From Fomitopsis serialis (taxonomy: Eukaryota; Basidiomycota; Agaricomycetes; Polyporales; Fomitopsidaceae), in NCBI RefSeq assembly GCF_022376445.1, contig NW_025955102.1, positions 1-64,000 on the forward strand: 64,000 nt of DNA, written 5' to 3'. Shown here piece after piece: positions 21,518-33,876 of the stretch. The notes under the pieces were generated by a model. The model was given only the letters and a program-made list of their open reading frames with translations. It made no database searches and was not told the origin of the DNA. How positions within the stretch are numbered: position 1 is the first letter of the stretch; each line of letters opens with the position of its first letter. Position numbers and translations under genes: made by a program.

Positions 21518-24500
21518 TCAGTAGTCGAGGAAAGCCATCTCGCTGAGCCGCCGACTCTCCTCGTCCTCGATACGGCCGGCCTCGACCAGGATGGTGCCCC
21601 GATCGTGGATCGTCGGGCTCAGCGCCTGGCGCGGGCGCGGCCGAGCCCACAGAGGACCGCGTAGGACTGAAGCTCTGGTCCCGGGTGACGGAGTGTTCCT
21701 CCGCTTCGGCGCGGCCATCGCCTGGGGGAAGGACGTCGGGGGAGCGTACACCGACGGAGGCGACGCGGGTGCTGTCGCGCTATGCGGCGCCTCTCCGAGC
21801 GTGCTGTCCTCCACAATCGTCTTCGGCCTCGGCTTCAGCGACGCCAGAGTGCCCGTGACGGTGCGCTTCATGTTCTGCATCGAGCTCGTCGCTCGCGGGT
21901 TCTTGAATTTCGGCGGCGCCTAGCGTCACACCCGTCTCAGCATCCCATCCCGCGATCACAGCAAAGCAAAGTACTTACATCGACCTCCTTCTTCGCGAAC
22001 AGCCCGATCATCGACCGCCTCCGCTCGGGGTCGTCCGCGCTCTCACGCCTCGGCCGCGCACGCCCACCCGCCGTCGCCGCGCGGCCATCAAGTCCCGCAT
22101 CTTCTGCGCCTCGCTCTGCATGCGCACGCCAAACTCCATGTCCACCTCCACCTCTACATACGACGAGCCGAAGTCCGACTCCGTGCTGGCATCGTCCCTC
22201 GCCGCGCCCCCGTGCGCCGCTGGCGGCGGCCCGGGAGGCGGGTGTGCGGGCCTGCCATGGTCTTCGAGCGGGAGAGCGAGGCCTGCGAGGCTTGCTTGGC
22301 GGGCGGGTGCTGGTGGGTAAGCTGACTCTGGCTGCGGCCGGAGCTGGACCCGGGGCGGTGGTGCTCTCTCGGCGGGGCGGGGGCGGCTCGCACCCGTGCG
22401 TGTCCGTCGTCGGCGTCGCGGGGAGGCCCATCTCGGACGAGGACGCGCTCCGCGTGGGCGAGAGCGCGGGCATCGTGCGCGAGTGGCTGCGCAGAGCGAG
22501 CGAGCTGCTGCTCGCGAAGTTGTTCGTCCCCGGCGTCGCCGACTGCTGCTGGGGATCCGAGATGGTGGTCGAGCGGCCGCGCCGGTGGCTCATCTGCACG
22601 CGGCGCACGCGGAGGTTCTGCGAGTCGTCTGTGTGCTCCAAGGACGTGCGCGACGTGTTCGACTGGCTGATGGACACAGCCGGGGCAGGCGAGGTCGGAC
22701 TCGCGTCCGTCGGGGAAGTAGTGATGATGACGGCGGCATCGTGCTTCGTCTTGATGGGGGTGAATGCAGACGGCGGGGCTGGCGGGAGCTTCCGCGCAGG
22801 GGTCCGACGCCCCATCGACTGCGTCCCATGCGCCACATCATCCATGGACGCCCTCGCACTGGGTACCCACCCCGAGACATCCGCACTGCGCCTTGCGTCG
22901 CTCTCCTTGCGATACGGAGTGGGCACGATCGACGCATCGATCGAGCGCCGGCGAGAAACACCCAAACCGCGCGCCCTCGCCCGCAGACGCGGGCCGAGAC
23001 GCAGACGCGGATCGCGGGCGAAGGGACGTCTGAAACCACCGCGACACGCGCTCCGAGACGTCGCTAGACCGGCGATCCCTTGCTCGAGGCAATCGGTGGG
23101 CGGCCGTTTCTTCGAAGGGCATCTCCGGCAACGAGGGATCGACAGCCGGCATGAGGTCGGGCCTGAAGTTATCGGCAGACGCAGACGCAGCGAATGCGCG
23201 ACCACGCAGAGCGCCGTCCCCGCTAGGCCGTCGCGCGTGCCTGTTCGGCTCAGCGGGCGCTGCAGATGGGTGCGCCAGATTCACCGTGGAGGGAAGCGCC
23301 GACCTGGACCCATTCTCATACACAGCGCTCGCGCTGAGGTGCGCATCCAACGACGGCGACGCTCCCGCCGCGTCGTCTTCGTGGCGGAGGTCCAGCTCGG
23401 ACTCTGCGCGATGCTTCGCGAGCCACGCGTCCCTGAATTTCTTCGCCTCCGTGTCCTCGTTCTCCGGGCTCCGCTTCTCCTCGACCACGACTGCGAACAT
23501 CCGATCGAGCTCCTTCTCCTGCTCACTCAGCGGGATCCAGAACCCGTTTGCGTCTCGATAGCGCGGGACCTTCGCCGATGTCGGAACGAGTCCGCGGGCA
23601 CGCAACGCTGCACGGCGGTTCTCAGCGGAGGTAAACGAGTTGGGAAGGGGCGCAGGCGCGGGGCTCGGGGGACGACAGGGATCCGTACGTGAGGCCTGCG
23701 CTGCTTGCCTATCTGAGGCTGGGGGGCGTCGGCACCGCTTGACGAGTCGCGGGCACGACTGCGACTGCGACTGCGGCTCCTGGTCGGTAGCGAGATTTGG
23801 AATGAGGTCGGGGGTGCATCGGAGTGTTCTACAGGTGAGACGACTGGGAGCAACCTCTTGGTTATTCGCCTGAAGAGGCTGGGGTTGGACAAGGACACCT
23901 CGGATTCGATGTAGGAAGTGGGGGGAGATCGTCATCTTTGATACGCCTTGGATGACCTGCCTGAGGCGGAAGGGTTGGCTCGAGATAGCGCGATTCGTCT
24001 AGAGGGCCTGGGGTGTGTCTAACGGGGGACGCAAGCATCAGTACTAACGTTTGGTCAGGCGAGCAGCTGAAGTGGGACAGGACAGGAGGGCGAGACGGCG
24101 AGCTGCAGCCTCTCGTGCGGGCATGTGTTCAGGTGATATTTCGGCAGAAGCATGCGCCTGGGAAAGGCTGCAGTTGCAAAATACGTTGATAGACGGAGAG
24201 GGGATTTGTATTTGGGGGCTACACGCGGTTGAGGGTTACTAGGAGCTAGGGGCATTGTGCAAACGGGGACTGTCGAGGAAGCATATCTCAAGAAGACTGA
24301 TGTGCCAAGACGGGGATGCTAACTAAAACAGATCACTCACCCTCCCGCGGAATGTCCGACACTAGCAGCGGGGCTGGCTGCAGACCGAGGTGGGGAGGGC
24401 GCACCCGAGCCAGGCGCCGGAGGGGACTCGATCGGTTGTTTGCTTCCGCTGCCTGCTCCTCCGCCCACTGGCGCGTCCGCATCGCTTTGCCGGGGAAAAG

Positions 24501-24618
24501 GCACGGGCCTAGGTGCTTGCGGGTCTGGTTCCATGTTGGCATGGGATGGGCTGTCGTGCAAGGCGGGCTCTGTGGTGAGGGCCTTGTCTGGCGGCGGAGG
24601 ACGGGCTACGGCGGCCAT
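21518..24618 (-). CDS. Long Ser/Pro/Arg-rich hypothetical protein, several frame breaks
   Basis: The probable start is Met 24618 (MAAVARPPPPDKALTTEPAL). Later segments read YIESEVSLSNPSLFRRITKR, NRRAALRARGLVPTSAK, SEQEKELDRMFAVVVEEK, STESDFGSSYVEVEVDMEF, RRRSMIGLFAKKEVD and, after an intron at 21920-21978, NPRATSSMQNMKRTVTGTL. The C-terminus is ESRRLSEMAFLDY. They follow one another in order but in different frames, with switches near 23920-23925 (a six-base homopolymer), 23710, 22970 and 22200. Base composition is very GC-rich. I know this style of protein only as a conserved basidiomycete hypothetical without a described function. The region between 23960 and 24340 may hold one more exon. 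Exon structure is provisional. Confidence 0.55.
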
Positions 24619-27600
24619 TGGCGGAGTGAGGATGTGAGAAGGACGGAGGACCGGGAGGAGGAACGGTCACGGTAAAAGGCACGCTGCAAGACCTGACGTA
24701 GGGGGTCGCTGGCCCGCGTGGAGAGCTATGATATGAACAACCGCAAGGCGGCTGCTTCGCGCGGTAACTAGGGCGGATGTTGAATAGCCTATGGACCGAT
24801 GGCCCCGCTCTCATATACGCCCACGCACTCTCCAATCCTGGTGAATATTGCCTGACGGCGAGTGCACTCGAGCTCACCAGGCTTGCGGTGGCAGATGCGG
24901 AGCTAGGCTTGGCCTGCAGGCGGCGGGGTCAGTTGGAGCGAGGAAGCGTGAACGTGCCGTCAATGGTACTGATAGATGCAGCGCGACGGAGGCTGCTGGG
25001 TATCCGGGGAGGGTATCGCCGCGCGATGGTATCTGCAGCACAGAGGAGGAGAAGAGGTTCTGCACGCTGTGCATGGCCATGTTTTATGCGGGTACGCCTG
25101 GACGACAAGCGAGCGAAGACACGGAATCCGCTGACCCTCGACGCGACTCCCCATGCGCACCCATCACTATTCTGACCCACGTGCTCCAGCGCCAGGGCCT
25201 ACGCCCCGGGGTCTCTCTGTCACGCTCTCCCTTCCTCCCCGCTGCGTGTCGCGAACCGTCACGCGTTGTCACGGTTGCGCGTCAGGACCCCGAGAAACGC
25301 GCCGCCCGACTGGTACCTTCGTTCCCAGGTGTTGCACAACACGACAACTGAATTGCATGTGGAAGAGCACAGGGTGCGCTGAACGCGCTGAAACTTTTCA
25401 GGGATCCTGATGCAGCGCTATTTTCGTGAATTTCGCAGGACTTGGCGACGCCGACCAGTCCGCCTCGCTCCTTTTGGCACCCTCCTCCGCCCTCCGTGGT
25501 GGCGCATGTCGATCGTCCGTCAATGCACACACGCATTACATTCACAATGTTGGCCATGCTGCGAGGTGCCCCTCCATACGGTGTGGCTGGCTCGCGAACG
25601 CAATGAACGAAGCCGAAGCACCTCCGGATTCATTGCTGCATGGAAGTGATCCAGAGGTTCCGCGCCGTTCAATCTCCATCAGTCCGTTGCAAGATGGATG
25701 TTCTGCCCTCCATTGGGTTAGCATGCGGAGTTCCGTGAGAATGGGGGTCGTCTGGGTGGACTGGGGTGTCGTGGTACATAAGTACGTGCGCCGCCAGTGC
25801 TTCACCGCGAGACCGCGTACTAATCCGGTACCACCGACGGCACAGGCGCGCACTCTATCGCGACGCACTTGGATGTCCGACTCCGAGGAACGGCGCTCAT
25901 ACATCAGGGTGCGCGCGACGGGCGGGAATTACGTGACTGTACATATATGGAACCCTCTGCGGTTGTTTCTTTCTCCAGGTGAGTCCGTCCATCATGAACC
26001 TGAAGTCACGGTGCGTTGTCAATTGTGTCATTTTCTCCACAGGAAAACTCGCCATTCAGCGAGACATGGACTTGACAGACCTGTCTTTTACACGTCCATC
26101 ATGGGTTCAGTCCTGTACCGGAGGTACGGTAGTCTCCGGAGGTACGGCGAAGCCATGGCCCCGAGGTGTGAACGGATGCGGGTAGCCCGACACATGGTCG
26201 GCGCGCTGTACGGCATCCTCGCTTGTGGACATATGTACGCGACGTGCGTAAGTCGATTCCAGCAAGCGTACTACTACGCTGCTACCTCGCCGAGCGCGTG
26301 TCATGGGGTCAGTACGGCTGGGCAATCGGAAGCCGGTCTTGTCAATGCATACAGTAAGTACACCACCGGGGTTCATCGGACAGTTTCAGGTATACGTGAG
26401 CGGACTTTGCGTGCTGTCGCACTCACACAGGTCCCTGGGGCGCGATTGGTGCAGTTGAAGGCGACCACCGGACGGTCGCCTCGTACATCGCGGAGCCGAC
26501 TACGGAGGTTCACGAATGATCCCTTCACTTTTGGGTTTGCTACATATCATTCACAGTATCACGAAGCTAAACAGGAGTGCTTGATAGAGCACACTCCATT
26601 GCCTCATCATCTGATAGCACACCTGGTCAAATGGAAGAACTGTTCGCTGAATGCGCACCACCCTTCTCGTGTTCAGACACTCCACTTCGTGCAGTATGGA
26701 TGCATCGAGAAGCGAGACACCCGTGAGTCGTGCATCCAGCGCCCATTGTACTTCTCCATCGCAAGTACTTCCCAGTTATCATGGCTCTAGATACCGATGA
26801 TAGGCCGGAGCGCATCCGGACCAAGTGCCCTCATGCAGTTCATTAGGGAACGTCATGCGAGATAGAAGTGCTGCGGCACCGAACGTTAGGAAAACCGACA
26901 GTCATAAAGGAGGATGACGCCCGCAGACGGCCCTCATGAAGTCTCAAATCGTGTTGAGTGCTACATGCCCGTTCATTTCAAGCGTAGATATGGAGAACGG
27001 CCGGTGAGACGCAAGCTATAGGTCTGACGTGCCTAGATACGTCAGCGTCATCCCGGAATACAGTCTGCGGGCCTGGTCGCGGCGAGTGCTCGGAATGAAG
27101 GTGGCCTGTGGGGAGAAGAACATACCGTACAAGGGCAGGACCGTCGCACTAAATCCGTAGTATCTATGATGCAGAAGGACGCGACCAACATCTGCAATTG
27201 CTGTCGGAATGAACCGCGACACAGGATTAGCTCGTAACATGCCATACGGAGGAGGCAGCATCCCACTATGCCCGGGTCCTTGAGCGTGGGGGCGACAAGG
27301 CGAAATATACATATGTAAGCTCGGATTTTCGTTGGGAAGTGCCTGAGACGGGCAGACAGAGATGTCAGCTGGAGCGGAAATAAGACTCGCTGACAGGTAC
27401 GAACATACTATGTAAGATGCTATTCATGGATGCTCAGAGCATCCTCGGAGACAAGGTGTATTCAATCTCCTGTGCCTCGATCATGTCGTGCTTACACGCC
27501 AGGGTCTGTGAGAGCTGCCACACCCGCCTTCCAGCAATCTTCGAGCCAGCACAAGAGGGCACGCGAGCAATCGACAAGCTATGGATCCTGCCCAAGCATG

Positions 27601-28074
27601 GTCAGAGTCAAGGTCAAGGTCAAGATCGAGGATGCGGGCGCGGACGTCAACGCGACGACTGGCTCGCAGAACCACGTGCCAGCGATCGTGTGCCAATCTC
27701 AGATCCGCGCTTATTTCTGCTGCCACCGGCGGGGACGGACACTCGTCAGCTCGCCTTCACTGCGTAAAGTCGTTGCCTGAACGTCCGGTTCTCAATGTCG
27801 CCCAGCCCAGTTTTATAGTGTTCGCCACTCAAAATCTTGACTTACTCTGCTTGTATTGTCCGCTGAGCTCCACGACTCTTCACGAGGCACGATTCTCCGG
27901 GAATAGACGGCCCTCGAAAACTTGGTCGCAATTGACGACTCTGGGAAGGTCCCTTGGTGCATCTAAAATACCTGACAGTTGACCGGTGCGTGGCATTTGT
28001 GTCCGATATTCTCAAATTCGTATCAGTTGACCTACGGAGTTCTCAGACGGGAAGGTCACCGGTGACATCTGCGC
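24619..28074. other. Mostly unassigned 3.4 kb between two genes
   Basis: Apart from the long open frame listed separately (25426-26790), I find no motif-bearing frame. About 26110-26160 carries a small repeat (GGAGGTACGG twice). The segment 27380-28074 leads into the RUS gene and appears non-coding. Confidence 0.4.
25426..26790 (+). CDS. Unassigned 454-codon open frame
   Basis: This is the longest open frame here that is not antisense to a recognised gene. The translation is rich in Arg, His, Ser and Tyr, with segments such as VRATGGNYVTVHIWNPL and RHMVGALYGILACGHMYAT. I see no conserved domain and no signal peptide. Possible intron borders inside it (for example a CTCCAG followed by GTGAGT near 25978) argue that the frame may be fortuitously open or a retained-intron mixture of a decayed gene. 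The length alone makes it worth keeping as a low-confidence entry; its function is unknown. Confidence 0.25.
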   Translation: MNFAGLGDADQSASLLLAPSSALRGGACRSSVNAHTHYIHNVGHAARCPSIRCGWLANAMNEAEAPPDSLLHGSDPEVPRRSISISPLQDGCSALHWVSMRSSVRMGVVWVDWGVVVHKYVRRQCFTARPRTNPVPPTAQARTLSRRTWMSDSEERRSYIRVRATGGNYVTVHIWNPLRLFLSPGESVHHEPEVTVRCQLCHFLHRKTRHSARHGLDRPVFYTSIMGSVLYRRYGSLRRYGEAMAPRCERMRVARHMVGALYGILACGHMYATCVSRFQQAYYYAATSPSACHGVSTAGQSEAGLVNAYSKYTTGVHRTVSGIRERTLRAVALTQVPGARLVQLKATTGRSPRTSRSRLRRFTNDPFTFGFATYHSQYHEAKQECLIEHTPLPHHLIAHLVKWKNCSLNAHHPSRVQTLHFVQYGCIEKRDTRESCIQRPLYFSIASTSQLSWL

Positions 28075-29852
28075 ATGTATTCTCGAGCCCTCAGACTTCG
28101 CCCGCGCGTATGCGTGCTTCCGCCGGCACATGCACCGCAGACTGCGATTCTGCGAATCTCGTCTCTTCGCGGATACCACTCGTCGAAGTCGCAGAAACAG
28201 TGTGCCGCGGAAGCATCGCAGCTGGACGTCACGACAACAGAGAAACTCAGGCCGTTTGCGATCGAGCGCGTTGGCGGTCGAGAATGCCATGTCTCCTGGA
28301 CGGACCGCGGCATCTCGAAGGAGTGGAGGGAGTTATCGAACAGTACAGGCGAGGATGAACAGGCCGTGTCTACCTCGGCGTCGTCCACAGGGAGGTTCAC
28401 ATCGTGGCTCCGGCAGATGTTCCTGCCCACCAACTACCCGCAGTCTGTCCACCGGTCGTGAGTCTTTCGCAGTAATCTCCGCTTCGTTTCTTCACAGACT
28501 TGATGAATTGTGACCAATCCGTGCCTCACGCTTGGACCGCCATAGGTACTTGCCGTTCCACGTCCTCCAATTCTTCGAGACGACCTTCGGCACAATAGTC
28601 TCCGTACTGTGCAACCAGGCGCTGCTCACGTCCGTGGGTGTCAGCGCTGAGGGCAGCATCTTCGGTGCGGTCGCCGTGCAGTGGATCATCAAGGACGGCG
28701 CCGGGGAAGTCGCGAAGCTCTTCTTCATCCGCCGCTTCTCGCCGTACTTTGACAGTCACCCCAAGACGTTTACGCTGTTTGGCGAGAGCATCGTCGCGCT
28801 CGGAAGCTGCATGCAGATCGCGACTGTTCTCATGAAGCCGTCGCCTACCAACTTTTTGTTGTGTGCAGGTGGGTAGGCGTTGTATCTCCTCGTTGGTTCC
28901 ACTGCTGATTGGGCATCAGCCGGTGGGAACGCCATGAAGCTTATTGGATACGCGGTACGTCTCGCTTCGTGCTTCCAAACGATCTACGCCCACAACTGCC
29001 TCCGCAGGTCTGGTTCACAACGCACATGAAATGGATCCGCTACTTCTCGCTGCAAGGCAACATGGGCGACGTCGCAGCCAAAGACGAGTCCCAGACTTCC
29101 CTGGCCCAGCTCGTCGGGTACGCCGCCGGAATAGGCCTCCTGACGTTCTCGCACTCGCCCGCGTACCTATACATGCTCTTTGCCCTGTGCACGCCCGCGC
29201 ATCTGACGGCCACCGTGGCGATGATGCGTCTGGCGACGTTCGAGACGCTGACGCTGCCCAGGCTTACCCTGCTCGCGCGCGACTACGCGGAGGCTGATGG
29301 TAAGCAGGACATGCCGTCGTTCAAGGAATTCGAGGCGGCGGGCGAGACGGGCGTCTTTGGGGAATACTTCAAGACTAAGAAGGACCGATATGTGACTCTT
29401 GCTCCACGTGTGGGAGATGTCGTGGCCACGAATCGAGCGCGAGTCCAGTCAGTGGGACGTGTGTTCCAATATCTTCCAGGTACGTTGGGCCGTTTAGACC
29501 CCTTCTGCATCGCTCGTTGACTGACTCTGCTTAGAATGAGAAGTATATGCTTTACCCGACGGCGGCGTCATCATCACGGCCCATATCCATATTCTACCAC
29601 CCCGATGCCGCCTCAGACGACACGCTCCGATCGGTTCTGCATGCCGCCCGGCTCAGACACCTGGCGGAATCGACGACTCCGGGCGCGTCAACCCTGCGGG
29701 AAGCCTTGGCAGAGTCACATGCATGGACAGCAGAACACTTCGACAGATTCAAGGCTGCGTTGGACGAGAAAGGTTGGCGGACAGACGAGGTTGGCTTTGC
29801 GGACCACGGCCATCGGCTCTTGTGGGGTGCAGAGGCCGATAGGGGTTCATGA
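28075..29852 (+). CDS. RUS / DUF647 family membrane protein
   Basis: Five exons (28075-28457, 28546-28868, 28920-28954, 29008-29479, 29535-29852). The N-terminus is basic and Ser-rich, possibly organellar targeting, followed by the family entry phrase FLPTNYPQSVHRSYLPFHVL. Core phrases are AVQWIIKDGAGEVAKLFFI, AAGGNAMKLIGYAVWFTTHM and AYLYMLFALCTPAHLTA. DUF647 is the ROOT UVB SENSITIVE family; plant members act in light and vitamin B6-related signalling, while the fungal role is unknown. Several hydrophobic segments fit a membrane protein. Exon 4 ends in phase 1 but exon 5 (NEKYMLYPTAASS) needs phase 0, so one border or base is wrong near 29470-29535. About 510 residues. Confidence 0.87.
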
Positions 29853-30481
29853 TCTCTGCTCAACTGTATGAGTTGGGTGCGAGGATTGGCGCGAATCGCC
29901 GAGTCCACCTTTCCGAAGGCTCAGCACGAGCATCGTCGCGGCTTGTGCGCGCTACGGAACATCCCAATGGCGCCTCTCATGGCGCGGGGTCATCCTCGAA
30001 GGAGTCTTGAGCATACATCCCCTGCTTTCATGGGCCTGTGGGGATCAGGCATGCACGTCCAACGTGTGCGCGTGGATGGATGTAGAGGCCACGGACATAG
30101 ATCATTAGAGTAAGATCGAGTAGTATGCATGGTAGATATGTATAGAGTCGTGCTAATATTATACAACCCCGCCTCACTGCACGAGCGGCTACGAGTCAAC
30201 ATGAATAAACCCGGCCCAAACCATCCCTTTGATACATACGCGGACCGTCTCGATACAACCACGCGCATCTTGAAGTACCACGCAACTTACGCACCATTCA
30301 ACTGCAATCAATGTGTGCTTGTGTAGGTGTTTATGACATGATTGACATTTTTGATTGACGTTTAGCCTGAGGTTAAGTCAGCCCGAACAAGTGGATGCGA
30401 CGCATGACATGGTATTCAGTGATTCATGCCTAATAGTACACTGGTCGAACGAGTTCACCGCCAATCTATCGACAAGCTGAA
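29853..30481. other. Convergent spacer
   Basis: This lies between the RUS stop and the NmrA-like stop. No gene or repeat seen. Confidence 0.5.
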
Positions 30482-31752
30482 CTACAGGGTCTTCTCGATA
30501 TAGTCAAGGTCCGGCATGATCATCTTTCCATCCTCGGTATTCTTGAGAAGAGTCACCTTCTCCCACAGACGATGCTCGCCGTACCTCTTTGCCCTCATCC
30601 AGCTCTCCAGAGTATACCCTGTCGGATGGACGCGACGGACCCACTCGTAGTCTCTCGGGATGATGTCGTCCCGCCAGAGGGCCCACCACGCGCTGAAGTT
30701 CTGCCGCCACGTCGTAGAGCCGTCGCCGAAAGGACGCTCGTTCGCGACGGGATGGTCGACGTTCTTCATGTTCTTGCACCAGTCGTCGTAGGACTGGTAC
30801 ACGACCTCCGCTCGCTGCCCGTTACCTTCTCGAAGGTGGCCTTCAGATACTCCCAGCCGACCCTGTCCGTCGCGATCTGCAGGTCCTGCGCGGAGGTGAG
30901 CTCCCGGTTGTCGAAGGTGTAGCGGGCGAAGAACCCAAAGTCCTCGAGCGCGATCATCGGGACGTGGCCGTTGCCCACCGGTGTGGCGAAGACGACCGTG
31001 CCATCCTCACGCTTCTTCAGCGGACCAAACATGTACTGCGATTACCGTTGAGTCACCCAATAATATCGCAACACTGTTACACAGAAGGGAACTCACGTTG
31101 TACAACATCTCCATGTATGGCCCCGATGTGATCACAGACCACGTCATGTCGGTCTCACTAACGATGGACGGTTGGGCTTGCATGAAGTCTGCGACGCGGC
31201 CCTTGCCGTCATAGTGCTCGCATTTGTAGGTGGTGTTGTAGTTCGACAGCTGGTTTGGCGATGGTCAGCCTAGGTATTAGCCCGTTTGTTGTGTTGCTAG
31301 GCAACCTACCTTGAAGCCGTAATCCAGGTTACTCCAGATGTAATGGCGCACCCCGGTCTGCTTCGCCAGCTCGAAGATCCTGATGCCTGCCCACGTTTCC
31401 TTCTGCTCGCCCACCGTAAAGCCGTCGGTGTTAATGAAAGCACCGTAGACACCTTGCAAGGCAGCCGCCACAGACGCGAGGTCATCGAATGCGCCTGTGG
31501 ATACATGATCATTCAATGATGGCGCTCTCGTGGTGATGGTGTGCTCATCAACGTACCTCGGACTACGTCGACGCCTCTCGCCGCGAGCTCCTTGGCGCGG
31601 CGACTGTCTGGGTCCCGAGTCAGGGCGCGGATAGCGTATGGCGATGGCGAGCCGTCGTCGGAAGGCGCAAGTAGTCCGTCAATGACCGCGATGCCTTGTG
31701 CGCCAGTGGCGCCGATGACGAGAAGGAGTTTCTTAGTCTGTATGAGAGCCAT
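30482..31752 (-). CDS. NmrA-like NAD(P)-binding protein
   Basis: Four exons (31557-31752, 31310-31494, 31097-31249, 30482-31035) give about 362 residues. It starts MALIQTKKLLLVIGATGAQG; the GATGAQG glycine motif is the dinucleotide-binding loop of NmrA-like atypical short-chain dehydrogenase-fold proteins. AFINTDGFTVGEQKETWAG, VRHYIWSNLDYGF and MTWSVITSGPYMEMLYN follow family order. In the last exon the frame breaks at a CCC run (30818-30820): after FEKVTG one more base gives QRAEVVYQSYDDWCKNMKN. NmrA-like proteins act as redox sensors in transcription control or as reductases; which applies here is unclear. A related broken fragment lies at 41.8 kb. Confidence 0.87.
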
Positions 31753-31821
31753 GATGGGGCTTGTCGACGATCGAGTCTCCTGCTGCAGAAAGTGTTAGAC
31801 ACAAATCTCTATCTGACGGGC

Positions 31822-31829
31822 TATATATA
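31822..31829 (-). promoter_or_regulatory. TATA-like box upstream of the NmrA-like gene
   Basis: TATATATA lies about 70-77 nt upstream of the NmrA-like start codon at 31752, the same spacing as in AP1. Confidence 0.5.
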
Positions 31830-32585
31830 CATAGTCGCGAGCGTACCAAAGTGAATTACAATCCTCGTCCCAGTGGCGCGGGCTAGATAATCACAGCCGA
31901 TGGACAGCTTATACAGCCGGACTCCTGCGGCCTCGGGCGGTTTACGTTGCGCTGAGTAGTCGGTATCCTAGATGGGGTCACGTTTCCAGACGTCATTCGC
32001 CGCATCGCGGGTGCGACGAGAAGACGATAGCTGAGGAGCGAGATTCCATGTGAGTGCTATAGACTTGACAGCAATTCCGGCTTACTGAAGCGCGTCAGAC
32101 AGGTAACATTCCAGCTTATATGTAGGCAGAGCTATATCCTGACGTGGTGATAGTCCGTCGCAACTCAGTCTGAATTCTGCCAATGCATTCCCATCTAGCT
32201 TCTAACCGTCATGGCCGCTGAGCGCGTTGACGACAACCTGTCTTAGTGCATTATGATACTACATAAGTAACACTGCGAGTTTCGTACGACGCACCTGCTG
32301 ATCGTCATGTATTGCGAGCAATCACCACTTGTTGTAAGTAATCGAACGACCATATCAACCGTCGAGAACTTGAAGAAGTCCCTTCCCGACTCCCTCGGCG
32401 AGCCGGGGAGTCTCCCCGAGTCTGTCATCGTCTGCTTGTTCATGGTCAGAAGTCCAATCCTCTAAGTACGGGCCATGCAACATGGATACCCATGGGATCG
32501 AGTTAGTGATCAAACAGCAGCTCTATGGCGTGTATATGCCGGAGAGAAGAAGTATAGCCGGCTCTAGATCGCCGCATCGCTCAAT

Positions 32586-32672
32586 AACACCACGGTCATC
32601 GCGGGTATCAGGGTCGTCGCGGGTACCAGCCTGGTTGTCGTGGGCATCACGGTCATCGCGGGTACCACGGCC
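32586..32672. repeat. Minisatellite, about four units of a 20-22 nt GGTCATCGCGGGTACCA motif
   Basis: Imperfect copies of GGTCATCGCGGGTACCA (variants GGGTCGTCGCGGGTACCA, GGTTGTCGTGGGCATCA) follow head to tail. It lies in otherwise featureless intergenic DNA. Confidence 0.65.
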
Positions 32673-33876
32673 TCATAACCAAGGTCTTAATCCCACTGGA
32701 CGATGGACTTCTCGGCGGAGCCCAACTGGCCCCCTTCAGACTCTACGCTTTGGGGAGATTTCACACTGGACATGATCGTGGTGGTGAGACCGTCGCGGAC
32801 GGAGGGCAGGCTTTGAGTGCCGGATGTCAAAGAAAATAGATGAGTGTTGGCTGCGCGCGGGGTGTCATGAGGTTACTTCAATGGCAGCAGCCCGACGTAG
32901 ACAGGAGGAACGGCAAGTGAAGTCAGACATGAAGAACACGCTCTGCTCTGTGTAGTAGCCAAATCAACGTGACAGAATGCGCAAGTGTATGTATGCCGGC
33001 ACACCTCAATAAACCAGGACAGTTCGCTGAGCACTCATCGCGCTGAGAGCAAGGTGGGGACAGTAGTCCGCACCTAGAGAAGACACCCCAATGCAATAGG
33101 TCTTCATAGTGTCGTGGCGCTTCTGACCCGAGACTGAAACCCCGCACATATTGAACTTCGCCTCCTATTCGACGGAAGCGCGCACACATACATAGGTATG
33201 GTACACACGCCTGCTGGTGGACAGCCCAAGACAGATCGATTACCGAGTGGACTTCTGGAGATGCACACACCTATGTAGATCCAGCAATGGGTCGACAATT
33301 GAACTTGACTGGAACGTTACTCGGTAAGCCACTGCGCTTCTCCTCCTCGACACCACGAACATGCCGTCGCAGCCTCACAAAGTGAGGAGACCCGGTTCTT
33401 GCACTGCAAACGCGTAGAGGAGACCGCGTCAACTCGGGCGCGAAGCCAGCACTTCGGAGCGTCAGCTCGACACCGTGATTCGGAGACGGTGACAATGAAT
33501 TATGCGATGCGTCATGCACCGGAAGGATCTCCTCTTGCATGAAAGGTTTGCGAAGCCAGAGCGATCGCGGCTACGGGGCGGGGTATACGTAAATCTGGCC
33601 GACAGGTTGCGAGCGGTGTCTGGAAAGGCGGATCCGCATAGGCTGTGGCCCGAGTATGATACGAGTGGGACTCTGTGCCTTATGTCGAGCGCGAATGAGG
33701 TCAGAGGCAGGACGACGATCGAGGGGGATGGGACGAAGATGGGAGGCATGACCGAGGAACGTGACCTCGACGCGACCTCGAGGCGTGCGCGGGCACGCGT
33801 CGCGCGCCCGGCGTTTGCTCCGGCGTGCCCGTAGAGCCCGTCCTCGCCGCCATCCTGCTCTTGTGCAATTCCTGTT

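Larger units (their letters stand above)
31753..33876. other. 2.1 kb intergenic region
   Basis: This is upstream of both the NmrA-like gene and the paladin-like gene. It holds a TATA-like box and a minisatellite (both listed). Open frames such as 33502-33834 on plus have no motif. The last 150 nt before 33877 are CT-rich, as expected of a promoter and leader. Confidence 0.45.

Noticed and set aside
21782..23692. 636-codon open frame on the plus strand
   Set aside because: It is antisense to the Ser-rich gene at 21518-24618, whose minus-strand frames carry ordered, sensible segments and an in-phase intron. GC-rich coding DNA often leaves the opposite strand open.
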